A DNA stretch of 5,341 nt from UBA9926 sp913052075 (lineage in GTDB: Bacteria > Pseudomonadota > Gammaproteobacteria > Pseudomonadales > Azotimanducaceae): contig CAJXDD010000207.1 of assembly GCA_913052075.1 (NCBI GenBank), positions 1-5,341 of the forward strand. Direction: 5' to 3'. The notes under the pieces were generated by a model. That model searched no databases and was not told the origin of the DNA. It was given only the letters and a program-made list of their open reading frames with translations. The position numbers and the translations under genes were made by a program. The number at the start of each line of letters is the position of its first letter. Position 1 is the stretch's first letter. Below, one piece after another: positions 1 to 5,341 of this stretch.

Positions 1-682
1 CTTGGGTCACCCAGAGATTAAGCGAGCGCTTGGTCAACCGCGCTGCGTCTTGGGGGCCACGCGCGATCTTTTCTGCGACTGCAAACGCTCGATCCATGAG
101 CCGCTCAGCGGGTACGGCTTCACTCACAAGGCCAATTCGATCAGCCGTTCGACCATCAATGAAATCAGCAGTGATCAGGTAATACTTGGCTTTCGCGAGC
201 CCGCAGAGCAGCGGCCAAATGATATTGGCGTGATCGCCTGCGGCGACGCCAAGGCGCGTATGTCCATCGGTAATCCGGGCCTCCTCAGCCATCAAACTGA
301 TATCAGCCATCAACGCCACAGCGAGCCCTGCACCAACCGCAACCCCGTTGATCGCGGAGATGATGATCTTTTCGCATCGCATCATGCCGTAGACCAGGTC
401 ACCTGCCTCCTTAAACGCAGCCTTCATGCCCTGGTAATCCTGAACCATAGAACCGACCCACTCGAGATCACCACCGGCGGAAAAAGCCTTACCCTCCCCG
501 GTAATAACTACGACACGTGTTTCGTCATCATCATCAATATCGCGCCAAATTCTTGAGAGGGCCTTATGCAGTTCAGCGTTGGTTGCATTCATCGACTCGG
601 GCCTCGAGATCGTGATCAGCAACACACCGTGCGCTCGACGCTCAAATTTTAAGTAGGGGTAAGCATCAAACCAATCAGCCAT
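1..682 (-). CDS. Enoyl-CoA hydratase/isomerase family protein (crotonase fold), 3' end beyond window
   Basis: Reading leftwards from ATG at 682-680, the frame stays open for 227 codons to the window edge. About 30-40 C-terminal residues of a usual 260-270 aa protein are therefore missing. Crotonase hallmarks are in order: ITISRPESMNA near residue 25, the first oxyanion-hole loop FSAGGD (67-72), and the second loop NGVAVGAG (112-119) followed by ALMADI. A typical hydratase would add water to a trans-2-enoyl-CoA in beta-oxidation. Here the positions of the two crotonase catalytic glutamates (rat Glu144 and Glu164) align by eye to Ala121 and His141, while an acidic residue occurs at Asp150 in LGVAAGDH. 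Hydratase chemistry is thus not assured; an isomerase or another CoA-thioester reaction is possible. The start is supported by AGGAGG seven bases upstream. The gene is divergent from the exported hydrolase. Family is sure; reaction is open. Confidence 0.93.
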   Translation of the reverse strand, partial: MADWFDAYPYLKFERRAHGVLLITISRPESMNATNAELHKALSRIWRDIDDDDETRVVVITGEGKAFSAGGDLEWVGSMVQDYQGMKAAFKEAGDLVYGMMRCEKIIISAINGVAVGAGLAVALMADISLMAEEARITDGHTRLGVAAGDHANIIWPLLCGLAKAKYYLITADFIDGRTADRIGLVSEAVPAERLMDRAFAVAEKIARGPQDAARLTKRSLNLWVTQ

Positions 683-689
683 CGAATTT

Positions 690-695
690 CCTCCT
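690..695 (-). promoter_or_regulatory. Strong Shine-Dalgarno of the hydratase/isomerase gene
   Basis: On the minus strand the six bases read AGGAGG and lie seven bases before the ATG at 682-680. This is a consensus ribosome binding site and fixes the start of a gene that otherwise runs off the window. Confidence 0.85.
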
Positions 696-967
696 GTCGA
701 ACCATTCGTTCAAAACAGCTGCGTGATAGACGACCATCCTTCCCGCCATCGGACAGCCACTAATCCTCACCCTGAGCCATCACGGCCAGTGCTGCAACTC
801 CTACCTTGCTGACTATTAACGACAGCGTGTGTTCTCCGGGCATTTCTCCGCTTGGTTTTTCCTGTTTTTGCTTTTGTCCGGAGTCTAAGCTTGGATGGTA
901 GTTTCAACTCGCGCCGCACTACAGACAATTGGCATTTAAGGATTGCGGCAAAGGGATTCATCTTGAT

Positions 968-971
968 GGAG
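968..971 (+). promoter_or_regulatory. Shine-Dalgarno that decides the GTG start of the serine hydrolase
   Basis: GGAG sits eight bases before GTG at 980-982. The longest reading of the frame begins at TTG 929, but that codon has no comparable site and would place 17 extra, partly charged residues ahead of an otherwise perfect signal peptide. Confidence 0.75.
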
Positions 972-979
972 AATACAGC

Positions 980-2188
980 GTGACTCTTTACAGAAAATTA
1001 TTGCCTCTTTTCTGCCTGTTCGTCCTGTCGATCAATACGCTGGCCGATGACGAGCGAGATCAGGTGCTAGGAAGTCTCCAAGCTCAAGTCGCGTCGACTA
1101 CCCCAGAAAAAGGACTGCTTTTCTTACCGAGCGAGCAGCGAGAAATAGCATTCGGGGCGATCGATCAACTCTTTCCTACAAGAACCATTACCGCTTCAAC
1201 TGATCCTCGGCCGCTCGTAGAGGCTCCTCTTTCCCTAGGAGAGCTTGCCTACCAAGTGGACCAATCGGAGCAGACCATTGATCAATTGCTCGCGGACCGT
1301 CGAGTGCGAGGCTTTCTTGTGTTGCAGGGTAATCGAATCCTTCTTGAGCACTATGCTCCAGGCCATGGCCCCGACACGCGCTGGATCTCGTTTTCGGTAA
1401 CGAAATCGGTCACCTCGATGCTCATCGGTGCAGCGATTCGTGATGGCTTAATCAATAGCGTCGATGACCCTGTGACGCGCTACTTGCCGCGGTTTATCGG
1501 CACCGCTTACGAAAACGTTACGGTAGGTCAAGTGCTCCAAATGGCGTCAGGAATCAAGTGGAATGAAGACTACGACGATCCCAAATCAGACGTCGCGAAA
1601 GCGGGCGGCGCGAACGGATTAACTCTGCTCAATTACCTTAGCGGACTACAGCGCAGCGCTTCGCCTGGCGAACGATTCAATTACAACACTGCTGAGACCA
1701 ATCTGGCTGGGGAAATCTTACGCGCCGCAATTGGTAACAACGCGACAACCTACCTCGAGCGGACCATTTGGCACCCTTTCGGTATGGCTAATGACGCCGC
1801 CTGGCTACTGGGCGAAGCCTACGGCGGTGAGCTAGGCGGCTGCTGCATCTCAGCCACGCTGCGCGACTATGGCAGGCTTGGTCTTTTCGCCAAGTCTCAG
1901 TACTTGGGGACAGGTCCCCAAATGGTTGATCATGCATTTATGAAGGAGAGCACCGAGCCCTCTCGGGGATACGACGGATACGGATATCTCTGGTGGCTCT
2001 GGGGAGACGAAGTGTTCTCCGCGATCGGCATTTTTGGGCAACACATCTACGTTAATCCAGCGCTGGATCTAGTCGTCGCGATGCACGGTAATGATGATAC
2101 TGCCGACGCCTTAGCGCTCGAGGGTACGCTGATTGCAGCGGTGAGAGCTATCGAGCAGTTCCTGCGGGCGGATTCAGTGGCTCCCTAG
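980..2188 (+). CDS. Exported serine hydrolase, class C beta-lactamase / 6-aminohexanoate-dimer hydrolase fold
   Basis: This 402-residue protein belongs to the beta-lactamase-related serine hydrolase family (PF00144 type). From the GTG start, residues 1-22 form a signal peptide: basic YRK, a hydrophobic core, then NTLA before DDERD, predicting export to the periplasm. The catalytic SxxK is SVTK (Ser139, Lys142) in the context WISFSVTKS. The second motif is YNT (Tyr235) in FNYNTAETNLAG. The third, KTG-like region is GQH (353-355) in GIFGQHIYVNP. Family members hydrolyse esters, amide oligomers or cell-wall peptides; the substrate cannot be read from sequence. The YNT and GQH motifs look closer to the esterase / nylon-oligomer hydrolase branch than to true AmpC, which has YxN and KTG, so antibiotic resistance is not implied. 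No lipobox is seen. It diverges from the hydratase and converges on the GST gene. Confidence 0.9.
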   Translation: MTLYRKLLPLFCLFVLSINTLADDERDQVLGSLQAQVASTTPEKGLLFLPSEQREIAFGAIDQLFPTRTITASTDPRPLVEAPLSLGELAYQVDQSEQTIDQLLADRRVRGFLVLQGNRILLEHYAPGHGPDTRWISFSVTKSVTSMLIGAAIRDGLINSVDDPVTRYLPRFIGTAYENVTVGQVLQMASGIKWNEDYDDPKSDVAKAGGANGLTLLNYLSGLQRSASPGERFNYNTAETNLAGEILRAAIGNNATTYLERTIWHPFGMANDAAWLLGEAYGGELGGCCISATLRDYGRLGLFAKSQYLGTGPQMVDHAFMKESTEPSRGYDGYGYLWWLWGDEVFSAIGIFGQHIYVNPALDLVVAMHGNDDTADALALEGTLIAAVRAIEQFLRADSVAP

Positions 2189-2207
2189 ATCAGCGGTTGG
2201 CTCGTCG

Positions 2208-2222
2208 GGCCCACATGGGGCC
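2208..2222. terminator. Short GC hairpin after the hydrolase gene, possible weak terminator
   Basis: GGCCC (2208-2212) and GGGCC (2218-2222) can pair around a five-base loop, starting 19 bases after the hydrolase stop in the 106-base convergent gap before the GST gene. No T-run follows on either strand, so it is not a canonical intrinsic terminator. It may only be a chance GC hairpin. Confidence 0.25.
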
Positions 2223-2294
2223 GCGCATCTAACAGAAGCGCTTGGCGCCCGCGCGGCATTGACCGCAACCAAAGCGCAGAGCCCCTTGGTCTGA

Positions 2295-3047
2295 TTACGC
2301 ACCGATTGATTCGAGCGCGGCTTTTAACGCTTTCAATCCGCTGATGTTCGCGTTGCGAATCACATCCATTGATGGCTCTTCCTGACTGATATCCCCCATT
2401 TCGGTAAGGCATACGTGAACCTCATCATGAAACTGGAGTTTCTGCATACGATCGAGCCAGGCGCTCACGTTGGGGAGCTCCGAGAAGTCATAAGTATTGG
2501 TGAATCTGGGCTGCAATTGGCCGATCTCGACATAAGCGCTGAGGTCACAAATGCTCACCGCATCGCCAAAGAGATAGGGTTGATCATCTAAGTAAAGGGT
2601 TTCAAGCGCTTTGAGTGCGCCTCCCAAATTGCGATGTGAAGCTTGCTGCATGACTTCCGGGATATTGAGATCCTTTCGGATTTTGGGGGCGATCAATCCT
2701 GTAGAGGCTTCGCGCACGTTGCGGTGGTGATAATGCAAGTAAGCATTCATTTTGGCTCGCATTTGCAACACCTCAGGATAAACATCAGACCAGCCATACT
2801 TGTCTGCCAAGTAGGTCATGATGGCGTGCGACTCACCAACTGAAAATCCAGTGTCTGGCTCCAGCAAACAGGGGATTGTCCCGGCAGGGTTCATCTTCAA
2901 ATAATCTGGATGACGACTGCCATTTTCGCCTGAGCTCCCCGGGTTCACCATGACGAGCTCGAAAGCTTGACGCTTCATCAAGAGCAGCCACAACACCGCT
3001 CGAACGGGTTGAGAAAACGGGACTCCATAAATCTTCATATTGGCCAT
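2295..3047 (-). CDS. Glutathione S-transferase, theta-class-like
   Basis: The 250-residue protein has both GST domains. The thioredoxin-like N-terminal domain (about 1-85) carries SQPVRAV, where Ser12 matches the catalytic serine of theta-class enzymes that activates the glutathione thiol. It also has the cis-proline motif TIP (Pro59) and GES (Glu72-Ser73), which binds the gamma-glutamyl part of glutathione. The helical C-terminal domain (about 93-225) has the N-capping box SICD (165-168) and ends in a roughly 25-residue tail. A cytoplasmic role in conjugating or dehalogenating electrophilic compounds is known for the class; the substrate here is unknown. An in-frame TAG lies one codon upstream (3053-3051), so the protein cannot start earlier. 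AGGAG ten bases before ATG 3047 supports this start over Met4. The gene is divergent from the TetR regulator, a common arrangement when the regulator controls its neighbour. Confidence 0.93.
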   Translation of the reverse strand: MANMKIYGVPFSQPVRAVLWLLLMKRQAFELVMVNPGSSGENGSRHPDYLKMNPAGTIPCLLEPDTGFSVGESHAIMTYLADKYGWSDVYPEVLQMRAKMNAYLHYHHRNVREASTGLIAPKIRKDLNIPEVMQQASHRNLGGALKALETLYLDDQPYLFGDAVSICDLSAYVEIGQLQPRFTNTYDFSELPNVSAWLDRMQKLQFHDEVHVCLTEMGDISQEEPSMDVIRNANISGLKALKAALESIGA

Positions 3048-3431
3048 CGGCTAGTCGCTCCTTTCATCGCTCTTGTTTGTCCTCAGCATAACACCCCATC
3101 CACCTGGCGATTCAATGGTTAGAACTCCAAAAGCTTGACCACTGACCGAGGTAACAACCACTCTTTTTATCGCACTTCTTGCGCTTTTCCCCGTGCCGCT
3201 TCCTTCTGGCGCGACGCTCGGTAAATCCTTGCCGGGAGTGGCCGAGATAACAATCACTGAGATTCGTGCAGTTCTCGATGAACCTTGGAGGCGCTGCGAC
3301 TCGCTCAATGGCGGAGCCTAATGATTGGTTGGGTGGGGTGTACCCCTGCAACGCCATAAACGTTCAGCATGAGCATCAAGGGCAGGAAATGACGCTAGAG
3401 TGGTTCAGTCGCGAGCTGATAGACTGCCGGC
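3048..3431. other. Long divergent intergenic region between GST and TetR genes
   Basis: These 384 bases separate divergently transcribed genes and should contain both promoters and any regulator operators. Several short frames are open here, including one on the minus strand that ends at TAG 3051-3053, but none has a ribosome site or recognisable protein sequence, so I treat the region as non-coding. Inverted repeats seen are GGGGT-GT-ACCCC (3335-3346) and CAGTC (3406-3410) / GACTG (3422-3426), the latter ending five bases before the TetR start codon. Both are short enough to be chance. Confidence 0.55.
3085..3115 (-). promoter_or_regulatory. Possible sigma70-type promoter for the GST gene
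   Basis: On the minus strand TTGAAT (3115-3110) and TATGCT (3090-3085) resemble -35 and -10 boxes. The spacing is 19 bases, longer than ideal, and the implied leader is about 30 bases. It is the best pair I found upstream of the gene but remains a weak match. Confidence 0.2.
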
Positions 3432-3926
3432 ATGACGCAATCACTGACTAAGCGCGACATTATCATAGAGCACCTGGCCAAAGCTTTTTTGCAGAAAGGC
3501 CTTGGTCACACAGGGCTTCGTGGACTCGGCGCCTTAGCAGGTACCAGTGACCGCATGCTCATTTACTACTTTGGCAACAAAGAAGCCTTAATCAAGGAGG
3601 TTCTCGAATATATCTCTGAGCAAATTGCTGCAAGGCTCGATCAGCACATTGGCGACTTTCCTTTAGATGACCGCACGCTGCTGGATCGAATGGTTGCTTT
3701 TGGTACAAGCAAGAACTTTAAGCCGTACATCCAACTATGGCTTGAGATTGTGGCACTCGCCATTCGCGGCGAAGAACCGTTTACCGGCGTTACTCGCCAC
3801 CTCAACCACGTTTGGCTCGGCTGGATTAAAGACAAACTCAATAGGGACGAACAGCACCTCAGCCAGAAGGTTTACACGTCTCTGCAGGGCATCCTCTTGT
3901 ATCGCTTATCGCAGGGCGAGCAGTAG
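3432..3926 (+). CDS. TetR-family transcriptional regulator (short)
   Basis: The 164-residue protein has a TetR-type DNA-binding domain in residues 7-54. TKRDIIIEHLAKAFLQKG forms helix 1, and the helix-turn-helix runs from about 27 to 47, ending in the family signature YYFGNKEAL (45-53). The remainder should be the ligand-binding and dimerisation domain, including FKPYIQLWLEIVALAIRG. It is shorter than the usual 190-200 residues, and the shortfall is at the C-terminus. The frame downstream stops again within a few codons, so I see no sign of a recent frameshift. Such proteins usually repress their own gene and a neighbour until a small molecule binds. The divergent GST gene is the first candidate target and the convergent dioxygenase the second. 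No good Shine-Dalgarno precedes ATG 3432, so expression may be low. Confidence 0.88.
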   Translation: MTQSLTKRDIIIEHLAKAFLQKGLGHTGLRGLGALAGTSDRMLIYYFGNKEALIKEVLEYISEQIAARLDQHIGDFPLDDRTLLDRMVAFGTSKNFKPYIQLWLEIVALAIRGEEPFTGVTRHLNHVWLGWIKDKLNRDEQHLSQKVYTSLQGILLYRLSQGEQ

Positions 3927-3943
3927 CCGCCGGCCGATTAACC

Positions 3944-3959
3944 TGCCTCTAAGTAGGCA
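3944..3959. terminator. Small hairpin in the TetR/dioxygenase convergent gap
   Basis: TGCCT (3944-3948) pairs with AGGCA (3955-3959) around a six-base loop, 17 bases after the TetR stop and between two converging genes. The following bases are only mildly T-rich. It could act weakly on transcripts from either side, or be chance. Confidence 0.25.
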
Positions 3960-4006
3960 ATCCTCGTTTCATGCTTGATGTCTCGTCCGAGTCCAAAGTC
4001 CTCGAT

Positions 4007-4936
4007 CTAGGCCGCACTTTGCTGTCTAAGCCAGCTTAACTCTTCAGTTAGTGCCTGACGGCCGGCTTCTGCGGTGGGGTCCTCAGGGTAATAGGCCAGT
4101 TCTGATGGCACATCGCCTTGGACGCGCGTACCAATTAAAACTCTGGGTTCGCGGTAATCGTAAGCCCTCGCGCGATGCAGCAGGGCCCGGTTGTCCCAAA
4201 TGAGGGTGTCTCCTTCCGTCCACTCGTGGGAATAGACTCGGGATTCTTCGCTTAGCACATGAGCCATCAATTGATCGAGTAGCGATCGACTCTCATCACG
4301 CGACAATCCGGGAATGCCAAACGCATGACGACCGATCAGCAGGTTTTTTACACCGGTTTCAGGGTGCGTTTTTACCAGCGGTCGCAAATAGGCCTCTCCG
4401 TGATAGATAGAATCTGGTTTGATCTCAGGAAAGTGGCCAAGGTCATTCGCTTGCGAGAAGACAGTGGAATGATAGGCAGCATATCCCGCGATCGTCTCTT
4501 TCATCGATTCAGGAAGCGTCGCATAACCTGCTCGCATATCGGCAAATTCCGTCTGACCGCCTGCGGAAGGCAATTTCACGGCCGATAACATCGCGACTTT
4601 GCTGCTAATCGGTCGATAAGTCGAATCGGTATGCCACGCCTCATTGCCGCGATTGATTTTCATCCACTCAGAGTCGATCTCCGCCATCTCGCCCAGCGTG
4701 CCATCTCGATGCCTGACTTGATTCGCGAGCGGCAAGGCCCCGAATTCTAACTCCCCGAAAAGTCCACCAAAGGCGATATTGCCCTCGTCCGACAAGAACT
4801 GGCTCGGGAACACTAAGAACCCGAATTCCAGCAGCGCCGAGTGAATATCTGCAAACTCGGCATCCGTCAGTGTTTCGAGCTTTACACCAGTGATGGTGGC
4901 CCCAAACGCTTTACCCTCGATTGGCGTGATAATCAC
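4007..4936 (-). CDS. TauD/TfdA-family Fe(II)/2-oxoglutarate-dependent dioxygenase
   Basis: The 309-residue cytoplasmic enzyme has the complete iron site of the family: the HxD pair His102/Asp104 in AWHTDSTYRP and the distal His254 in WDNRALLHRA. Arg265 in REPRVLIG lies eleven residues after that histidine, as does TauD Arg266, which holds 2-oxoglutarate. Such enzymes couple 2-oxoglutarate decarboxylation to hydroxylation, often splitting off a sulfonate, sulfate or aryloxy group. The position of TauD Arg270, which contacts the taurine sulfonate, aligns without gaps to Gly269, with another arginine at 271. Taurine is therefore doubtful and the substrate open. The gene starts with GTG (4936-4934), preceded at seven bases by AGGGGA. 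It lies 283 bases downstream of the hydroxyacyl-CoA dehydrogenase on the same strand, with hairpins between, so it probably has its own promoter. Confidence 0.93.
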   Translation of the reverse strand: MIITPIEGKAFGATITGVKLETLTDAEFADIHSALLEFGFLVFPSQFLSDEGNIAFGGLFGELEFGALPLANQVRHRDGTLGEMAEIDSEWMKINRGNEAWHTDSTYRPISSKVAMLSAVKLPSAGGQTEFADMRAGYATLPESMKETIAGYAAYHSTVFSQANDLGHFPEIKPDSIYHGEAYLRPLVKTHPETGVKNLLIGRHAFGIPGLSRDESRSLLDQLMAHVLSEESRVYSHEWTEGDTLIWDNRALLHRARAYDYREPRVLIGTRVQGDVPSELAYYPEDPTAEAGRQALTEELSWLRQQSAA

Positions 4937-4963
4937 AGATTCTTCCCCTCTCCCCTTTTGCTG

Positions 4964-4969
4964 ATTCTA
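4964..4969 (-). promoter_or_regulatory. Possible -10 box for the dioxygenase gene
   Basis: On the minus strand these bases read TAGAAT, one change from the sigma70 -10 consensus, and would start transcription about 20 bases before the GTG. No good -35 element lies at the right distance, so this is tentative. Confidence 0.2.
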
Positions 4970-4994
4970 GCCTCCAATCGATGCAGAGGGACAG

Positions 4995-5013
4995 GCTGAG
5001 AGGCGAGCTCAGC
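4995..5013. repeat. Inverted repeat upstream of the dioxygenase
   Basis: GCTGAG (4995-5000) and CTCAGC (5008-5013) are perfect six-base arms around a seven-base spacer, about 60 bases before the dioxygenase start. It could be a leader hairpin or a regulator site. Confidence 0.4.
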
Positions 5014-5033
5014 GATAGAAAGAGGGTTTGTAT

Positions 5034-5051
5034 AAAAGGGCGCTCCCTTTT
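5034..5051. terminator. Bidirectional terminator-like hairpin AAAAGGG/CCCTTTT
   Basis: AAAAGGG (5034-5040) and CCCTTTT (5045-5051) form a perfect seven-base stem with a four-base loop. The A-tract/stem/T-tract layout reads as a terminator on both strands. On the minus strand it lies about 170 bases after the hydroxyacyl-CoA dehydrogenase stop and about 100 before the dioxygenase, where it would separate the two transcripts. Only three G-C pairs support the stem, so efficiency is uncertain. Confidence 0.45.
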
Positions 5052-5082
5052 CTTATTTCACACCGATGGGCCCAGTTGAATG

Positions 5083-5107
5083 CTCGACTCTATCTCGAAA
5101 GTCGAGA
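5083..5107. repeat. Inverted repeat with two mutually exclusive hairpins
   Basis: CTCGACT (5083-5089) pairs with AGTCGAG (5100-5106) around a ten-base loop. The loop itself contains TCTCGA (5093-5098), which can instead pair with TCGAGA (5102-5107) around three bases. The right arm can therefore join only one partner at a time. Confidence 0.45.
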
Positions 5108-5174
5108 GCCCTAGGCTAGCCCACAGGGGTGCCCCTCGGAGGGTTGGAGTCCAGGGTGGGTAGTCCTCAGCACA

Positions 5175-5192
5175 CAGCCCCCGCGCGGGCTG
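5175..5192. repeat. Strong GC hairpin just after the hydroxyacyl-CoA dehydrogenase stop
   Basis: CAGCCC (5175-5180) and GGGCTG (5187-5192) form a six-base GC-rich stem. An alternative register gives the perfect ten-base palindrome CCCGCGCGGG (5180-5189). It begins about 28 bases after the stop codon of the minus-strand gene. No T-run follows, so it could protect or shape the 3' end of the message rather than act as an intrinsic terminator. Confidence 0.45.
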
Positions 5193-5219
5193 GGAGCTAA
5201 GCACTGCTGCGGGTGACCA

Positions 5220-5341
5220 CTAGCTGTAGTCGTAGAACCCTTTACCTGTCTTGCGGCCGTACCAACCAGCCCGGACATACTTACGCAGCAAAGGGTGCGT
5301 TCGGTACTTGGAATCACCGAATTCCTCGTGCAAGACATCCA
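5220..5341 (-). CDS. 3-hydroxybutyryl-CoA / 3-hydroxyacyl-CoA dehydrogenase, C-terminal end only
   Basis: Reading leftwards from the window edge, 39 codons end at TAG (5222-5220). They contain THPLLRKYVRAGWYGRKTG followed by KGFYDYS. The combination HPLLR...VRAG...GRKTGKGFYDY is the characteristic C-terminal end of stand-alone 3-hydroxybutyryl-CoA dehydrogenases (Hbd/PaaH/FadB2 type), which oxidise 3-hydroxyacyl-CoA with NAD. The NAD-binding Rossmann domain and catalytic His/Glu lie outside the window, so chain-length preference cannot be judged. This is the step after hydration in beta-oxidation, which links it in theme to the hydratase homologue at the other end. It is on the same strand as the dioxygenase but well separated from it. 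Confidence 0.85.
   Translation of the reverse strand, partial: DVLHEEFGDSKYRTHPLLRKYVRAGWYGRKTGKGFYDYS

Larger units (their letters stand above)
683..979. other. Divergent intergenic region between hydratase and exported hydrolase
   Basis: This 297-base stretch separates two genes transcribed away from each other, so it should hold both promoters. I see the ribosome binding sites at either end. There is also an imperfect 13-base palindrome GAACCATTCGTTC (699-711) just upstream of the hydratase ribosome site, and a 6-base inverted repeat CTCCGG (834-839) / CCGGAG (878-883) around a T-rich spacer. No convincing -35/-10 pair stood out on either strand. The short frames in it have no ribosome site or recognisable protein, so I call no gene. 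Confidence 0.6.

Noticed and set aside
523..537. ATC triplet repeat
   Set aside because: It encodes a run of four aspartates in the hydratase homologue and is too short to be notable as a microsatellite.
2..556. Long plus-strand open frame opposite the hydratase gene
   Set aside because: It is antisense to a clear crotonase-family protein, has no recognisable domain, and is a by-product of the codon pattern of the real gene.
929..979. Upstream TTG start extending the serine hydrolase by 17 residues
   Set aside because: There is no ribosome site, and the extension would precede a complete signal peptide; GTG 980 with GGAG at eight bases fits better.
3051..3308. Minus-strand frame directly upstream of, and in phase with, the GST gene
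   Set aside because: It starts with TTG with no ribosome site, resembles no protein I know, and ends at a TAG one codon before the GST ATG; likely a chance open frame.
3266..3451. Plus-strand small frame overlapping the TetR start
   Set aside because: There is no ribosome site, the composition is unremarkable, and it runs into the TetR gene in another frame.
5028..5040. TATAAA-like plus-strand promoter
   Set aside because: There is no plus-strand gene downstream and no -35 element; the bases belong to the A-rich arm of the terminator-like hairpin.
5121..5219. Possible tRNA or known riboswitch suggested by GGTTGGAGTCC and stacked hairpins
   Set aside because: No cloverleaf with acceptor and anticodon arms can be drawn, and no known riboswitch core motif is visible.

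Overview
This is a bacterial chromosomal window of moderate GC. It carries six protein genes, two of them cut by the window edges, in an alternating back-and-forth arrangement. The protein types are an acyl-CoA hydratase/isomerase, a 3-hydroxyacyl-CoA dehydrogenase, a theta-type glutathione S-transferase (GST), a TfdA/TauD-type dioxygenase, a TetR-type regulator and an exported beta-lactamase-fold hydrolase. Together they resemble the lipid- and xenobiotic-catabolism repertoire of Proteobacteria, perhaps a marine gammaproteobacterium. That placement rests on the feel of the protein sequences only; there is no rRNA or other marker gene.

Layout from left to right: (1) 1-682, minus strand, an enoyl-CoA hydratase/isomerase-family gene whose 3' end lies outside the window. 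(2) 683-979, a divergent intergenic region with the ribosome binding sites of both flanking genes and a weak operator-like palindrome. (3) 980-2188, plus strand, an exported serine hydrolase of the class C beta-lactamase / 6-aminohexanoate-dimer hydrolase fold. (4) 2189-2294, a short convergent gap with one hairpin. (5) 2295-3047, minus strand, a theta-class-like GST. (6) 3048-3431, a long divergent intergenic region. (7) 3432-3926, plus strand, a short TetR-family regulator. (8) 3927-4006, a convergent gap. (9) 4007-4936, minus strand, a TauD/TfdA-family Fe(II)/2-oxoglutarate dioxygenase. (10) 4937-5219, an intergenic stretch unusually rich in inverted repeats. (11) 5220-5341, minus strand, the C-terminal end of a 3-hydroxybutyryl-CoA dehydrogenase.

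The two acyl-CoA enzymes at the ends suggest a region devoted to beta-oxidation-like breakdown of acyl-CoAs. The dioxygenase, GST and exported hydrolase would supply upstream or accessory steps such as oxidative cleavage of a side group, conjugation or detoxification, and ester or amide hydrolysis outside the cytoplasm. The TetR regulator lies divergent to the GST and is the obvious candidate local regulator. This functional link is inference: no two complete genes here are tightly packed in one operon.

I see no mobile element, CRISPR array, tRNA, rRNA or clearly new defence or biosynthetic system. The points most worth a second look are the hairpin-rich spacer at 4937-5219, the hydratase homologue lacking both classical catalytic glutamates, and the unassigned substrate of the dioxygenase.
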